DNA of 39,914 nucleotides from Gemmatimonadota bacterium (GTDB taxonomy: Bacteria > Gemmatimonadota > Gemmatimonadetes > Gemmatimonadales > Gemmatimonadaceae), in contig JANYHJ010000009.1 of assembly GCA_025359135.1 (NCBI GenBank), forward strand, positions 1 to 39,914. The letters run 5' to 3'. A program made the position numbers and the translations under genes. This document shows, one piece after another, positions 22,535 through 29,467 of the stretch. Under the pieces are notes generated by a model. It was not told the origin of the DNA and made no database searches. It saw only the letters and a list, made by a program, of their open reading frames with translations. Every line of letters starts with the position of its first letter. Position 1 is the first letter of the stretch.

Positions 22535-22876
22535 TTAGCGGATCTCGGTCGGCGCCGCGGGGCGCCCGTTGGAAGGGTCGGCCACCATGCCGGCGCGTGC
22601 GAACTGGCGCGCGACCGCTTCGGCGAGACCGTGCGTCCACTGCGCCGGGGTCTGGTCGGCGATGTGTTCGTCGAAGAGCTGCTGGAACGTTTCGCCCGCG
22701 GAGCCACCCGACATCACGCCGTCGCCATGGTCGGCGGCGGTGGCCCGCATGGCCTGGAAGAGCTGGCGCACGAACATCGCCTCGAGCTGCTTGGCGGTGT
22801 TGAGGAGCTTGTCGGGATCGGCCTTGCCCGCCGCTTTGGGGGCGACGGCCGGCAGGGAGCCAAGGGGCGCGGTCAC
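22535..22876 (-). CDS. flgJ: Rod-binding protein FlgJ, N-terminal domain only
   Basis: 113 aa from a GTG that overlaps the flgI stop (GTGA). The Rod-binding domain is clear: AKQLEAMFVRQLFQAMRATA and an acidic-helical second half ending ARAGMVAD. It corresponds to the N-terminal half of enterobacterial FlgJ; the C-terminal peptidoglycan-hydrolase domain is absent, as in many other phyla where a separate enzyme opens the wall. Acts as scaffold or cap for rod assembly in the periplasm. Confidence 0.88.
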   Translation of the reverse strand: MTAPLGSLPAVAPKAAGKADPDKLLNTAKQLEAMFVRQLFQAMRATAADHGDGVMSGGSAGETFQQLFDEHIADQTPAQWTHGLAEAVARQFARAGMVADPSNGRPAAPTEIR

Positions 22877-23934
22877 CTGACGATGACCTCGGCGGCCAGC
22901 GCGCCCACGGCGCGCAGCGCTTCGAAGATCGTCGCGACTTCGGTGCCCGTACTCGCGATGGCGTGCAACGCGGCCGCGATCTGCTGGACCGTGGTGCCAA
23001 GCGCCATTCTCACGTCGCCGCGCGTGGCGGTCGTGTCGGCGGGCGCACCGATCGAGAGCGTGATGCCGGCGTGCGAGACGACGGCGGCGCCGACCTGGAG
23101 GTCGCCGCCGGCAACGACGGTGCCGTCGCGGCCATCGATGATGACCTTGTTGCTGCGCGGCAACTTGATCTTGAACTCGCGCACCTTGGCCACAGCCGCG
23201 GCGAGCGACGGCAACGTGTCCTTGAGGATCAGGCGCACGCTGCCCGGATCCTCGACTTCGGCGTTGCCCGGACCACCAGCGAGCGAATCGACGACGGTCG
23301 CGATGCGCGTGGCCACGAGGATGTCGGGCTCACGAAGGAGCAGGCGCGTCTGCGCCGTGCCTTGCGGACGCGGCAGTTCGAGCTCGAGCATGCCGCCGTC
23401 GGGCAGGCGAGCCGTGGTCGCACCAGCTGAAGCAAATCGCGCGGTGCGATCGCCGGTCGTGATGAGCGCGCCCTGCGCACCGGCCATCGGACGACCGCCG
23501 GCCTCGGCGACGAGTGGTGTCATCCAGAGCACGCCGCCGTGCAGCGACTGTGCGTCGCCGACGGAGCTGACCCGCACTTCGAAGCGGCCACCGGCGCGCA
23601 GGTACGGATTCACTTCAGCCGTGACCAGCACCGCGGCCACATTGCGCGTGCGCAGCATCTCGGCGGGCACTTCGATGTCGAAGCGACGAAGCAGGTTGAC
23701 GACCGACTGCACCGTCTGGCGCGAACCCGGGCCACCACTGACGCGATCGCCGGTCCCAGAGAGACCGGTCACGAGGCCGTAACCCATGAGGCGCACCGGC
23801 GGCGCCACGTCGGTGAGCACGAGGTCACGGATGCGCGCTTCCTGCGCGTGCAGCGGAGCGGCGGCGATGATCGCCGCGAGTACGGCGAGGAGCATCGCGC
23901 CCAGCAGCGTGCCCAGCGATTCGCGACGGCTCAC
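22873..23934 (-). CDS. flgI: Flagellar P-ring protein FlgI
   Basis: 353 aa from a GTG overlapping the flgH stop (GTGA). A signal peptide follows (SRRESLGTLLGAMLLAVL, with cleavage expected after LHAQ). The mature part starts ARIRDLVLTDVAPPVRLMGYGLVTGLSGTGD, the hallmark of FlgI, which forms the periplasmic ring around the rod in peptidoglycan. The C-terminal region contains KVIIDGRDGTVVAGGDLQVGAAVV. Length is normal. Presence of FlgI and FlgH implies a Gram-negative envelope. Confidence 0.95.
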   Translation of the reverse strand: MSRRESLGTLLGAMLLAVLAAIIAAAPLHAQEARIRDLVLTDVAPPVRLMGYGLVTGLSGTGDRVSGGPGSRQTVQSVVNLLRRFDIEVPAEMLRTRNVAAVLVTAEVNPYLRAGGRFEVRVSSVGDAQSLHGGVLWMTPLVAEAGGRPMAGAQGALITTGDRTARFASAGATTARLPDGGMLELELPRPQGTAQTRLLLREPDILVATRIATVVDSLAGGPGNAEVEDPGSVRLILKDTLPSLAAAVAKVREFKIKLPRSNKVIIDGRDGTVVAGGDLQVGAAVVSHAGITLSIGAPADTTATRGDVRMALGTTVQQIAAALHAIASTGTEVATIFEALRAVGALAAEVIVR

Positions 23935-24584
23935 GGCCAGAGCGACCCGAGCATGCGCGAGAGCAGCCCCGAGCGCGGCTTGCCCAGGTCGCCCTTCTGC
24001 GCGTACTGCACGTCGGCGTCGGCCAAGCGCGACGACATCACCGCGTTGGTACCCGGGTTGATGTCCTGCGGACGGATCCAGCCGGTGATCGTGACGTCCT
24101 GCTGGTTCTTGTCGACGTTGATGGTCTTCTTGCCCTTGACCTGCAGCATGCCCGTCGGCGAGACGGCCACGACGCGCGCGGCCACCTGCGTACGGAAGGC
24201 GTTCTTGCGCACGGCCTCGCCGCTCTTGCGGGAGTCGCCGTTGTTGTCGAACGACATCGAGACGTCCATCGCGGCCGACGGCGCACCCGGACTCGCGGGC
24301 GGCGTGATGTTGAGGCCGAGCCCCTTGGTGCGATGCTCGCTGTTGTTGTCGGTGAGGTTCGCGGTGGCGAGCGTCGACTCGTCGATGAGGATCGTGACGA
24401 TGTCGCCGATGCCGAAGCGCATGCGATCGGAGGTCCACGAGAGGCGCGACACCGGCTGCAACGCGAGCGAGTCGGCCACCGGCTTGTTCTCGGGGCGACC
24501 GCGCGCAGGCTCGGGGGTCTGCTGCGCCATGAGCGCCGGCGCGAAGCCGAGCGTGAAGGCGAGGAAGATCGTGCGACGGTTCAT
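23931..24584 (-). CDS. flgH: Flagellar L-ring protein FlgH, without a lipobox
   Basis: 217 aa from the ATG at 24584, which overlaps the flgA stop. FlgH motifs: FGIGDIVTILIDESTLATAN, LQVKGKKTINVDKNQQDVTITG and IRPQDINPGTNAVMSSRLADADV. It forms the outer-membrane ring. In the family this protein is normally a lipoprotein with a L-x-G-C lipobox; here the signal region runs on to APALMAQQ with no cysteine at all, so a signal-peptidase-I-type cleavage is expected and lipid anchoring is not possible in the usual way. Confidence 0.95.
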   Translation of the reverse strand: MNRRTIFLAFTLGFAPALMAQQTPEPARGRPENKPVADSLALQPVSRLSWTSDRMRFGIGDIVTILIDESTLATANLTDNNSEHRTKGLGLNITPPASPGAPSAAMDVSMSFDNNGDSRKSGEAVRKNAFRTQVAARVVAVSPTGMLQVKGKKTINVDKNQQDVTITGWIRPQDINPGTNAVMSSRLADADVQYAQKGDLGKPRSGLLSRMLGSLWP

Positions 24585-25042
24585 CGGTCAGTTCCCTGGG
24601 CAAGGCGCACGGTGGCGCGGCCGGAGACGATCGCGGTCACGGTGCGCTGGGCATCGAGTCGGACTTGCACGCGCTCGCCCATCGTGCCGCGGGCGAGGGC
24701 GGTGGCCGCGCGCGTGATGCGCACGCCGCTCACGGTGACTTCGAGCGTGACGGGGGCGTTGGCGGTCACCAGTGTGGGCGCGGCCACGGCGGGTGCCTTG
24801 AGCGCTTCGCCTTCCTTGACCATGCGGCGCGTCTGCCATCCGGTGAGGCGCGTGATGTCGAGCGAGTCGGCGCGGATGTCGGCGGCCACCATGATGGTGC
24901 CGCGCGGCAGGTCGCGCGCCGCGATCGGCGTCGCGGCCGGCGCCTGCGCCCAGAGCTTGAGGCCGGCGCTGGCGCCGAGCAGCAGCCCCTTCATGAGGCG
25001 GCGCATCAGGTTGGCGACGCTGATCCTGGCGAAGAAGCTCAT
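24581..25042 (-). CDS. flgA: P-ring assembly chaperone FlgA
   Basis: 153 aa, overlapping flgG upstream and flgH downstream by ATGA. The C-terminal SAF/ChapFlgA domain is recognisable: IAARDLPRGTIMVAADIRADSLDIT, TGWQTRRMVKEGEALKAPAV and VQVRLDAQRTVTAIVSGRATV. The first 33 residues contain a hydrophobic stretch (MKGLLLGASAGLKLWAQA) that would direct export, where FlgA assists P-ring formation. Shorter than the usual 200 or so residues because the N-terminal domain is reduced. Position between flgG and flgH supports the call. Confidence 0.85.
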   Translation of the reverse strand: MSFFARISVANLMRRLMKGLLLGASAGLKLWAQAPAATPIAARDLPRGTIMVAADIRADSLDITRLTGWQTRRMVKEGEALKAPAVAAPTLVTANAPVTLEVTVSGVRITRAATALARGTMGERVQVRLDAQRTVTAIVSGRATVRLAQGTDR

Positions 25043-25827
25043 CGGATGAGCCCGCTCGCGATCTGCGACATCTCGTCGCTGTTCTTGATCGCCTTGGAGT
25101 TGATCTCGTAGGCGCGCTGCGCCGCGATCATGTCGACCATCTCCTGCACGATCTCGACGTTGCTCGACTCGAGCTGTCCCTGGAGGAGGCGGCCCATGCC
25201 GTCGTCCTGCGGGAAGCCGGTGATCGGTTCGCCGGCGGCGGGCGTGACGGCGTAGAGGTTTTCGCCGAGCGCTTCGAGTCCCGACGGATTTGCGAAGCGC
25301 GCAACCTCGATGCGGCCGACTTCGACCGGCGCCGCGGCCCGGGCCTGCGTCACGGAGACGATGCCCGACTGCGAGATCTGCACGCTCTGCGCATCGCGCG
25401 GCACCTTGATGCCGGGCGCGACGGTGAGTCCTTCCTGCGTGACGAGCGTGCCCTGGTCGGAGAGCTGGAACGTGCCGTCGCGCGTGTAGGCGAGCTGGCC
25501 GTTCGGCATCTGCACCTGGAAGTAGCCTTCGCCTTCGATGGCCATGTCGAGCGGCCGGTCGGTCTGCTCGAGCGACCCCTGCGACTGGTTGCGCTGCACT
25601 CCGGCCAGTCGCGTGCCGCGACCGATCTGGATGGAGGGCAACACGTTGGTCTCGGCGCCCGACACCGACGACGGTCCCTGCATCGTCTGGTAGAGGAGGT
25701 CGACGAAGTGGGCACGGCTGCGCTTGAAGGCGGTCGTGTTCACGTTCGCGAGGTTGTTCGCGATGACTTCGGTGCGGGTCTGCTGCGCCATCATGCCGGT
25801 GGCGGCAGCGCGGAGGGCCGGATCCAT
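25039..25827 (-). CDS. flgG: Distal rod protein FlgG
   Basis: 262 aa, the standard length. N-terminal ALRAAATGMMAQQTRTEVIANNLANVNTTAFK is the rod-protein motif, and the C-terminal SSNVEIVQEMVDMIAAQRAYEINSKAIKNSDEM is typical of FlgG. GYFQVQMPNGQLAYTRDGTFQLS in the middle is the shared hook-basal-body domain. Builds the distal rod that passes the P and L rings. It lies 12 bp after flgF. Confidence 0.97.
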   Translation of the reverse strand: MDPALRAAATGMMAQQTRTEVIANNLANVNTTAFKRSRAHFVDLLYQTMQGPSSVSGAETNVLPSIQIGRGTRLAGVQRNQSQGSLEQTDRPLDMAIEGEGYFQVQMPNGQLAYTRDGTFQLSDQGTLVTQEGLTVAPGIKVPRDAQSVQISQSGIVSVTQARAAAPVEVGRIEVARFANPSGLEALGENLYAVTPAAGEPITGFPQDDGMGRLLQGQLESSNVEIVQEMVDMIAAQRAYEINSKAIKNSDEMSQIASGLIR

Positions 25828-25839
25828 GGAGTCGCTCCC

Positions 25840-26559
25840 TTACGAGGCGGACTTTCCGAGTTCGCTCACGGCAATTCCGCGGGCGGCGTCGAGGGTGGAG
25901 AGGGCTTTCTGCACGCCACCAGTGGCGCGCTGGATGTTGATCATGTCCACCATGGCGTCGAGGGGCTGCACGTTGCTGCCCTCGCGCGCGCCCTGGCGGA
26001 TCAGTCGTTCGTCGTTGGACACGCGCGTCGTCGCGCTGGCGACGAAGAGCGTGTCGCCGGCATGCTCGAGGGTCGCGCCCTGCGCCGGGCGCACGACGCG
26101 CAGCCGGCCGACGACGTTGCCGTCGGCGCGAACTTCGCCGCCAGCGTCGATCTCGATCTTGGCGGTGTGCACCGGAACCGCGATCGGGCGCGACCCATCT
26201 TCGCCGAGCAGCGCGTTGCCGCGCGTGTCGACCACGTGGCCTTCACCATTGAGCGCGAGCGTGCCGCCACGCGAGAGCTTCTCGCCCATCGGCGTCTTGA
26301 CGACGAAGAAGCCATCGGACTGGAGCGCGACGTCGAGCGCCTGGCCCGTCTGCGTGATCGTGCCGGTGCGCAGGTCGGTCGCGGTGCCAGCCACCGGGCC
26401 CGTGGCGCCGGCGAGCAGCTGCGCGAAGGCCTGCTCTCCCTTGAAGCCGTCGGTCTCGACGTTGGCGAGGTTGTTCGCCACGACTTCCTGTCGGCGCGTC
26501 CAGTAGCGGAGCGCCGCAGCAGCGTGTTCGAAACCCGTCGGCTTGATGGAGATGCCCAC
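25840..26559 (-). CDS. flgF: Proximal rod protein FlgF
   Basis: 239 aa from the GTG at 26559. The frame is open to a TTG two codons earlier, but an AGAGG Shine-Dalgarno sequence sits six bases before the GTG and would touch the TTG. N-terminal RRQEVVANNLANVETDGFKGEQ and C-terminal NVQPLDAMVDMINIQRATGGVQKAL are the rod-protein motifs; the middle has DGFFVVKTPMGEKLSRGGTLAL. Order before flgG and reduced C-terminal core suggest FlgF. First gene of the flgF-csrA string, 34 bp downstream of a sigma-54-type promoter. Confidence 0.92.
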   Translation of the reverse strand: MGISIKPTGFEHAAAALRYWTRRQEVVANNLANVETDGFKGEQAFAQLLAGATGPVAGTATDLRTGTITQTGQALDVALQSDGFFVVKTPMGEKLSRGGTLALNGEGHVVDTRGNALLGEDGSRPIAVPVHTAKIEIDAGGEVRADGNVVGRLRVVRPAQGATLEHAGDTLFVASATTRVSNDERLIRQGAREGSNVQPLDAMVDMINIQRATGGVQKALSTLDAARGIAVSELGKSAS

Positions 26560-26592
26560 AACCAACCTCTGATGAAGTGACGCCCCTGCTAA

Positions 26593-26608
26593 TGCAGGGA
26601 GCGTGCCA
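26593..26608 (-). promoter_or_regulatory. Sigma-54 (-24/-12) promoter of the flgF-csrA string
   Basis: On the minus strand TGGCACGCTCCCTGCA. The consensus is TGGCACG-N4-TTGCW; only the first T of the -12 box differs. A start about 12 bases further on would leave a leader of roughly 20 nt before the flgF GTG at 26559. Two perfect copies of a palindrome lie 66-97 bp upstream. Confidence 0.85.
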
Positions 26609-26654
26609 CACTAGGAACGCTATAATGCGTTGTCACTACTGCACTTACGCGACC

Positions 26655-26705
26655 GGCAGAAATGCTCCCACGAGGCAGAAGCTGCCGCTCCGGGCAGCAA
26701 CTGCC
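26655..26705. promoter_or_regulatory. Enhancer-type palindrome array upstream of flgF
   Basis: Two perfect GGCAG-N3-CTGCC palindromes: GGCAGAAGCTGCC at 26674-26686 and GGCAGCAACTGCC at 26693-26705. A degenerate third (GGCAGAAATGCTC) lies at 26655-26667. The centres are exactly 19 bp apart. The array lies between the sigma-54 promoter and the end of fliA(1). Likely binding sites for a dimeric enhancer-binding protein. Confidence 0.75.
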
Positions 26706-26711
26706 GTCCGC

Positions 26712-27545
26712 CTACGCCACGAACCGGCGCATCGGCGCGAGCTGCACGCGCAACCGCGCCAGCGCCTTGTCGCGGATCTGCGAAACGCGCGAATCGGTGA
26801 GCCCGACGATGCGCGACGCTTCATTGAGCGTGAGCTCCTCGAAGTAGAGCAGCGAGAGCACCTGGCGCTCGCGGTCCGGCAGCATGCCGATCGCGTCACG
26901 CAACAGCACCACTTCCTGCTCGCCGTTGAGCTGGTGCTCGATGTCGGGCTCGGTGGCGGGTGCGATGCGATCGATGATCGAAACGCCGCTGTCCTCGTCG
27001 TCGCGCACGGCCTGTGCGTCGAGCGACGCCATGTGCGTCCCCTCGAGCGTGTCGAGCCAACCCCAGAGGGTGCTGAGGTCGATGCCGAGCCCGCGCGCGG
27101 TCTCGTCCATCGTGGGCGCGCGACCGAGCGTGGCCGCGAGCGAGCGACGCGTTTCGTTGAGCTCGCGCGCCTTGCGGCGCACGGACCGCGGCACGCGATC
27201 CTGGCTGCGCAGGTCGTCGAGGATGGCGCCGCGGATGCGCGTCGCCGCGTAGGTCGAAAAGCGGAGCCCGCGTTCGGGCTCGAAGTGCTGGATGGCGTTG
27301 ATGAGGCCGAGCGTGCCGGCGCCGAGGAGGTCCTCGAACTCGACTTCGTCGGCGAGGCCGTTGGCGAGTTGGCGGGCCACGTAGTGCACGAGGCCGACAT
27401 GCAACTCGAGCAGTTCACCGCGTGCCGTCTCGTCACCTTCGGCGTAGCGGTTCCAAAGCGCCGCGTGCTCGATGACACGAGGCTGGTCAACAGTCGAGGC
27501 GCGCGGGGTGGGTGTGTGCGCGGTCTCTTGGATCGTGGTCCCCAT
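26712..27545 (-). CDS. fliA: FliA-type flagellar sigma factor, paralogue 1
   Basis: 277 aa from the ATG at 27545, preceded by GGAG at six bases and lying 36 bp from a sigma-54-type promoter; upstream in-frame ATGs at 27575 and 27614 lie at or before that promoter. Sigma-70-family regions are complete: region 2 (VGLVHYVARQLANGL, FEDLLGAGTLGLINAIQHFEPERGLRFSTYAATRIRGAILDDLR), region 3 (VPRSVRRKARELNE) and region 4 (LPDRERQVLSLLYFEELTLNEASRIVGLTDSRVSQIRDKAL). It should direct RNA polymerase to GCCGATAA-type promoters of late flagellar genes. A second close homologue lies 286 bp upstream. No flgM anti-sigma gene is present in the window. Confidence 0.93.
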   Translation of the reverse strand: MGTTIQETAHTPTPRASTVDQPRVIEHAALWNRYAEGDETARGELLELHVGLVHYVARQLANGLADEVEFEDLLGAGTLGLINAIQHFEPERGLRFSTYAATRIRGAILDDLRSQDRVPRSVRRKARELNETRRSLAATLGRAPTMDETARGLGIDLSTLWGWLDTLEGTHMASLDAQAVRDDEDSGVSIIDRIAPATEPDIEHQLNGEQEVVLLRDAIGMLPDRERQVLSLLYFEELTLNEASRIVGLTDSRVSQIRDKALARLRVQLAPMRRFVA

Positions 27546-27580
27546 CTCTGACTCCGGTTGGAGGGCTCGCCGCATGGAAA

Positions 27581-27596
27581 AGCATCGATCGTGCCA
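27581..27596 (-). promoter_or_regulatory. Sigma-54 (-24/-12) promoter of fliA(1)
   Basis: On the minus strand TGGCACGATCGATGCT, matching TGGCACG-N4-TTGCW with one difference. It begins 36 bp before the fliA(1) ATG, nearly the same distance as at flgF (34 bp), and has the same palindrome pair upstream. Confidence 0.8.
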
Positions 27597-27621
27597 TGCA
27601 GCAAAGCGCTCCAACTCGTTG

Positions 27622-27834
27622 TCAGATATCGACTTCCAGATTCATCACCCAGCGGAAGAATCGTCCAACCTTCGTGCCCGAGGAGGCAGAAGCTGCCGCG
27701 GTGGGCACCTCCTGCCGCCTGTTCTTCGTGAGCACGAGCATCACCAGGTCCTGCGACATCCTCGTGCGCCGCGCGATCTGCGCGACAGGTCGTCCTCGAC
27801 GTGCCATCTCCAGCACCTGTCCCGTGGACGTCAC
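27622..27834 (-). CDS. Small HTH protein coupled to fliA(2); SwrB-tail-like
   Basis: 70 aa from a GTG that overlaps the fliA(2) stop (GTGA). Residues 5-35 (GQVLEMARRGRPVAQIARRTRMSQDLVMLVL) look like a small helix-turn-helix of the kind found at the C-terminus of B. subtilis SwrB/YlxL and related DUF6115 proteins. In Bacillus that gene also follows sigD directly and promotes sigma-D activity or export-apparatus assembly. The N-terminal membrane segment and coiled coil of SwrB are missing here. The rest of the protein is Ala/Ser-rich, then KVGRFFRWVMNLEVD. Two enhancer palindromes of the next promoter lie inside the coding sequence. Functional link is inference. Confidence 0.6.
   Translation of the reverse strand: MTSTGQVLEMARRGRPVAQIARRTRMSQDLVMLVLTKNRRQEVPTAAASASSGTKVGRFFRWVMNLEVDI
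27685..27716. promoter_or_regulatory. Enhancer-type palindrome pair upstream of fliA(1)
   Basis: GGCAGAAGCTGCC at 27685-27697 is identical to one of the flgF copies, and GGCACCTCCTGCC at 27704-27716 has one mismatch. The centres are 19 bp apart, as at flgF. The nearer copy is about 95 bp upstream of the sigma-54 boxes, inside the small HTH gene. Confidence 0.72.
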
Positions 27835-28595
27835 GCGACCTCCCGCCGCATCGGGGCGAGCTGCGTGCGCAAGCGCGAGAGCGCCTTGGTGCGGATCTGC
27901 GAGACGCGCGACTCGGTCAAGCCGAGCACGGTGGCGATCTCGTGGAGCTTGAGCTCCTCGTAGTAGTAGAGCGAGAGCACGGTGCGCTCCTGCGGCTTGA
28001 GGCCCGTGATCGCATCGCGCAGCAGCGCGACTTCCTGCTCCGTGTTCATCTTCGCCTCGACGTCGTCGTCGGTGCTCCCGGCCAGCAGGTCGCCCGGCGA
28101 GTAGCCCTCCTCCTCGTCGTCATGCTTGGCGCGACGATCGAGCGAGACGTGATGCGCCCCTTCGAGGTCGCCCTGCCAGCGCCAGAGCGTGGGCAGGTCG
28201 ACGTTCAATCGCGCGGCGATCTCCTTGTCCGACGGCAAGCGGCCGAGTTCCTTGGCGAGCGCATCGCGCGCACCGCCGATGTCGCGCGCCTTGCGGCGCA
28301 CCGAACGCGGCACGTGGTCCTGGCGACGGAGTTCGTCGAGGATCGCACCGCGGATGCGCGGCGCGGCAAAGGTCGAGAACTGCAAGCCACGACCGGCGTC
28401 GAAGTGCTCGAGCGCACCAACGAGGCCGAGCGTGCCGGCGCTGATCAGTTCGTCGAACTCGGCTTCGTCGGCCAGGCCGGCCGCGAGTTGCCGCGCGACG
28501 AAGTGCACGAGGCCGACGTGGGCATCGAGCAGCAGCTGGCGGGCAGACTGGTCACCGGAGGCGTATTGATTCCAGAGGGCGGTATGGTCGTTCAT
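27831..28595 (-). CDS. FliA-type flagellar sigma factor, paralogue 2
   Basis: 254 aa, coupled to flhG by an ATGA overlap and to the small HTH gene by a GTGA overlap. All regions of a FliA/SigD-type sigma factor are present: VGLVHFVARQLAAGL, FDELISAGTLGLVGALEHFDAGRGLQFSTF, VPRSVRRKARDIGGA and LKPQERTVLSLYYYEELKLHEIATVLGLTESRVSQIRTKAL. It starts MNDHTALWNQYASGDQSARQ, without the longer N-terminus of paralogue 1. Its place after flhF-flhG is that of sigD in Bacillus, so this is probably the ancestral copy; it is made as part of the long export operon rather than from its own sigma-54 promoter. Confidence 0.92.
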   Translation of the reverse strand: MNDHTALWNQYASGDQSARQLLLDAHVGLVHFVARQLAAGLADEAEFDELISAGTLGLVGALEHFDAGRGLQFSTFAAPRIRGAILDELRRQDHVPRSVRRKARDIGGARDALAKELGRLPSDKEIAARLNVDLPTLWRWQGDLEGAHHVSLDRRAKHDDEEEGYSPGDLLAGSTDDDVEAKMNTEQEVALLRDAITGLKPQERTVLSLYYYEELKLHEIATVLGLTESRVSQIRTKALSRLRTQLAPMRREVA

Positions 28596-29467
28596 GCTGC
28601 GGGTCTCCCGGTGGGGCGGTAAGGCGCCATGGAGCGGCGCGCGTCACGATCGAGTTCAGCGAGAAGGCGTCCAGCGAGGGCGTCGAGGGCCATCGCGGCG
28701 CGAGTGCCACCACTGGCGACGGAGAGCGGCGTGCCGGCAGTGATCGCCGTTTGCAGCGTGTCGTCATCGGGGATCACGCCGCCGAAGCCGATGGTGCGGC
28801 CGAGGAACCGGCCAGCCGCGCCCTGCACTTCGGCGAATGCGTCGCGCGCCCTGTCGTCACCCGTGCGCGTGAGCACGAGCTCGACGGGCGCGCCTGGCCA
28901 GGTGAGGTGGATGCCCTTGACCATCGCGTACGCCGCGGCCACACTCGCAGGCTCGGCGCCCGACGTGATCACGCACTTGCGCAGGCCATTGAGGCCGGCG
29001 GCAATCACCGCGTCGATGCGCGAGCCGGCGTCGATGACCACGACGTCGTAGCCGCGATAGACCGGTGCGAGGCGACGGAACACCGAACGACGTTCCGCCG
29101 GCGCGAACGGCATGCCAAGCGCGCCGTCCATGGCCTGTCCGCTTCCACCGGGAAGCAGGTGCAGCGTGGTGCCGAGGTGCAGCACCGCTGACGCGGGATC
29201 GGAACCACCGGGCTTGAGCGCGCCGATGCCACTCGTGGCAATGACGCCAAAGCGATGATGGTGCGTCCCATTGGCTTCGTCGGCATCGACGAGCAAGGTG
29301 CGGCGTCCCTCGGCGGCCGCGGTGCAGGCAATGCCCGCCGCAACGGTGGAGGTGCCGGTGCCGCCGCGCGCGCCGGCGATGACGAGGACGCGATCGTCGC
29401 TCGCACGCCACGGGTCGGCGGTGCGCGTGCCGACGAAGGCGCGCAGCTGTTCAGTCTGGGAGATCAT
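28592..29467 (-). CDS. flhG: FlhG (MinD-like) flagellar number regulator with degenerate Walker A
   Basis: 291 aa from the ATG at 29467 that overlaps the flhF stop. ParA/MinD fold: VLVIAGARGGTGTSTVAAG, LLVDADEANGTHHHRFGV, GYDVVVIDAGSRID. In this family the P-loop is KGGxGK(T/S); here the first Lys is Arg34 and the second is Thr39, so ATP binding is doubtful. The extreme N-terminus SQTEQLRAF resembles the DQAxxLR helix with which FlhG activates FlhF. The C-terminal amphipathic membrane-binding helix is not obvious. Expected to control flagellar number and placement with FlhF, perhaps without an ATPase cycle. Confidence 0.85.
   Translation of the reverse strand: MISQTEQLRAFVGTRTADPWRASDDRVLVIAGARGGTGTSTVAAGIACTAAAEGRRTLLVDADEANGTHHHRFGVIATSGIGALKPGGSDPASAVLHLGTTLHLLPGGSGQAMDGALGMPFAPAERRSVFRRLAPVYRGYDVVVIDAGSRIDAVIAAGLNGLRKCVITSGAEPASVAAAYAMVKGIHLTWPGAPVELVLTRTGDDRARDAFAEVQGAAGRFLGRTIGFGGVIPDDDTLQTAITAGTPLSVASGGTRAAMALDALAGRLLAELDRDARRSMAPYRPTGRPAA

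Noticed and set aside
26655-26705. Regularly spaced palindromes considered as a short CRISPR-like array
   Set aside because: Units are 13 bp with 6-bp gaps, no repeat-spacer structure and no cas genes; the link to sigma-54 boxes explains them better.
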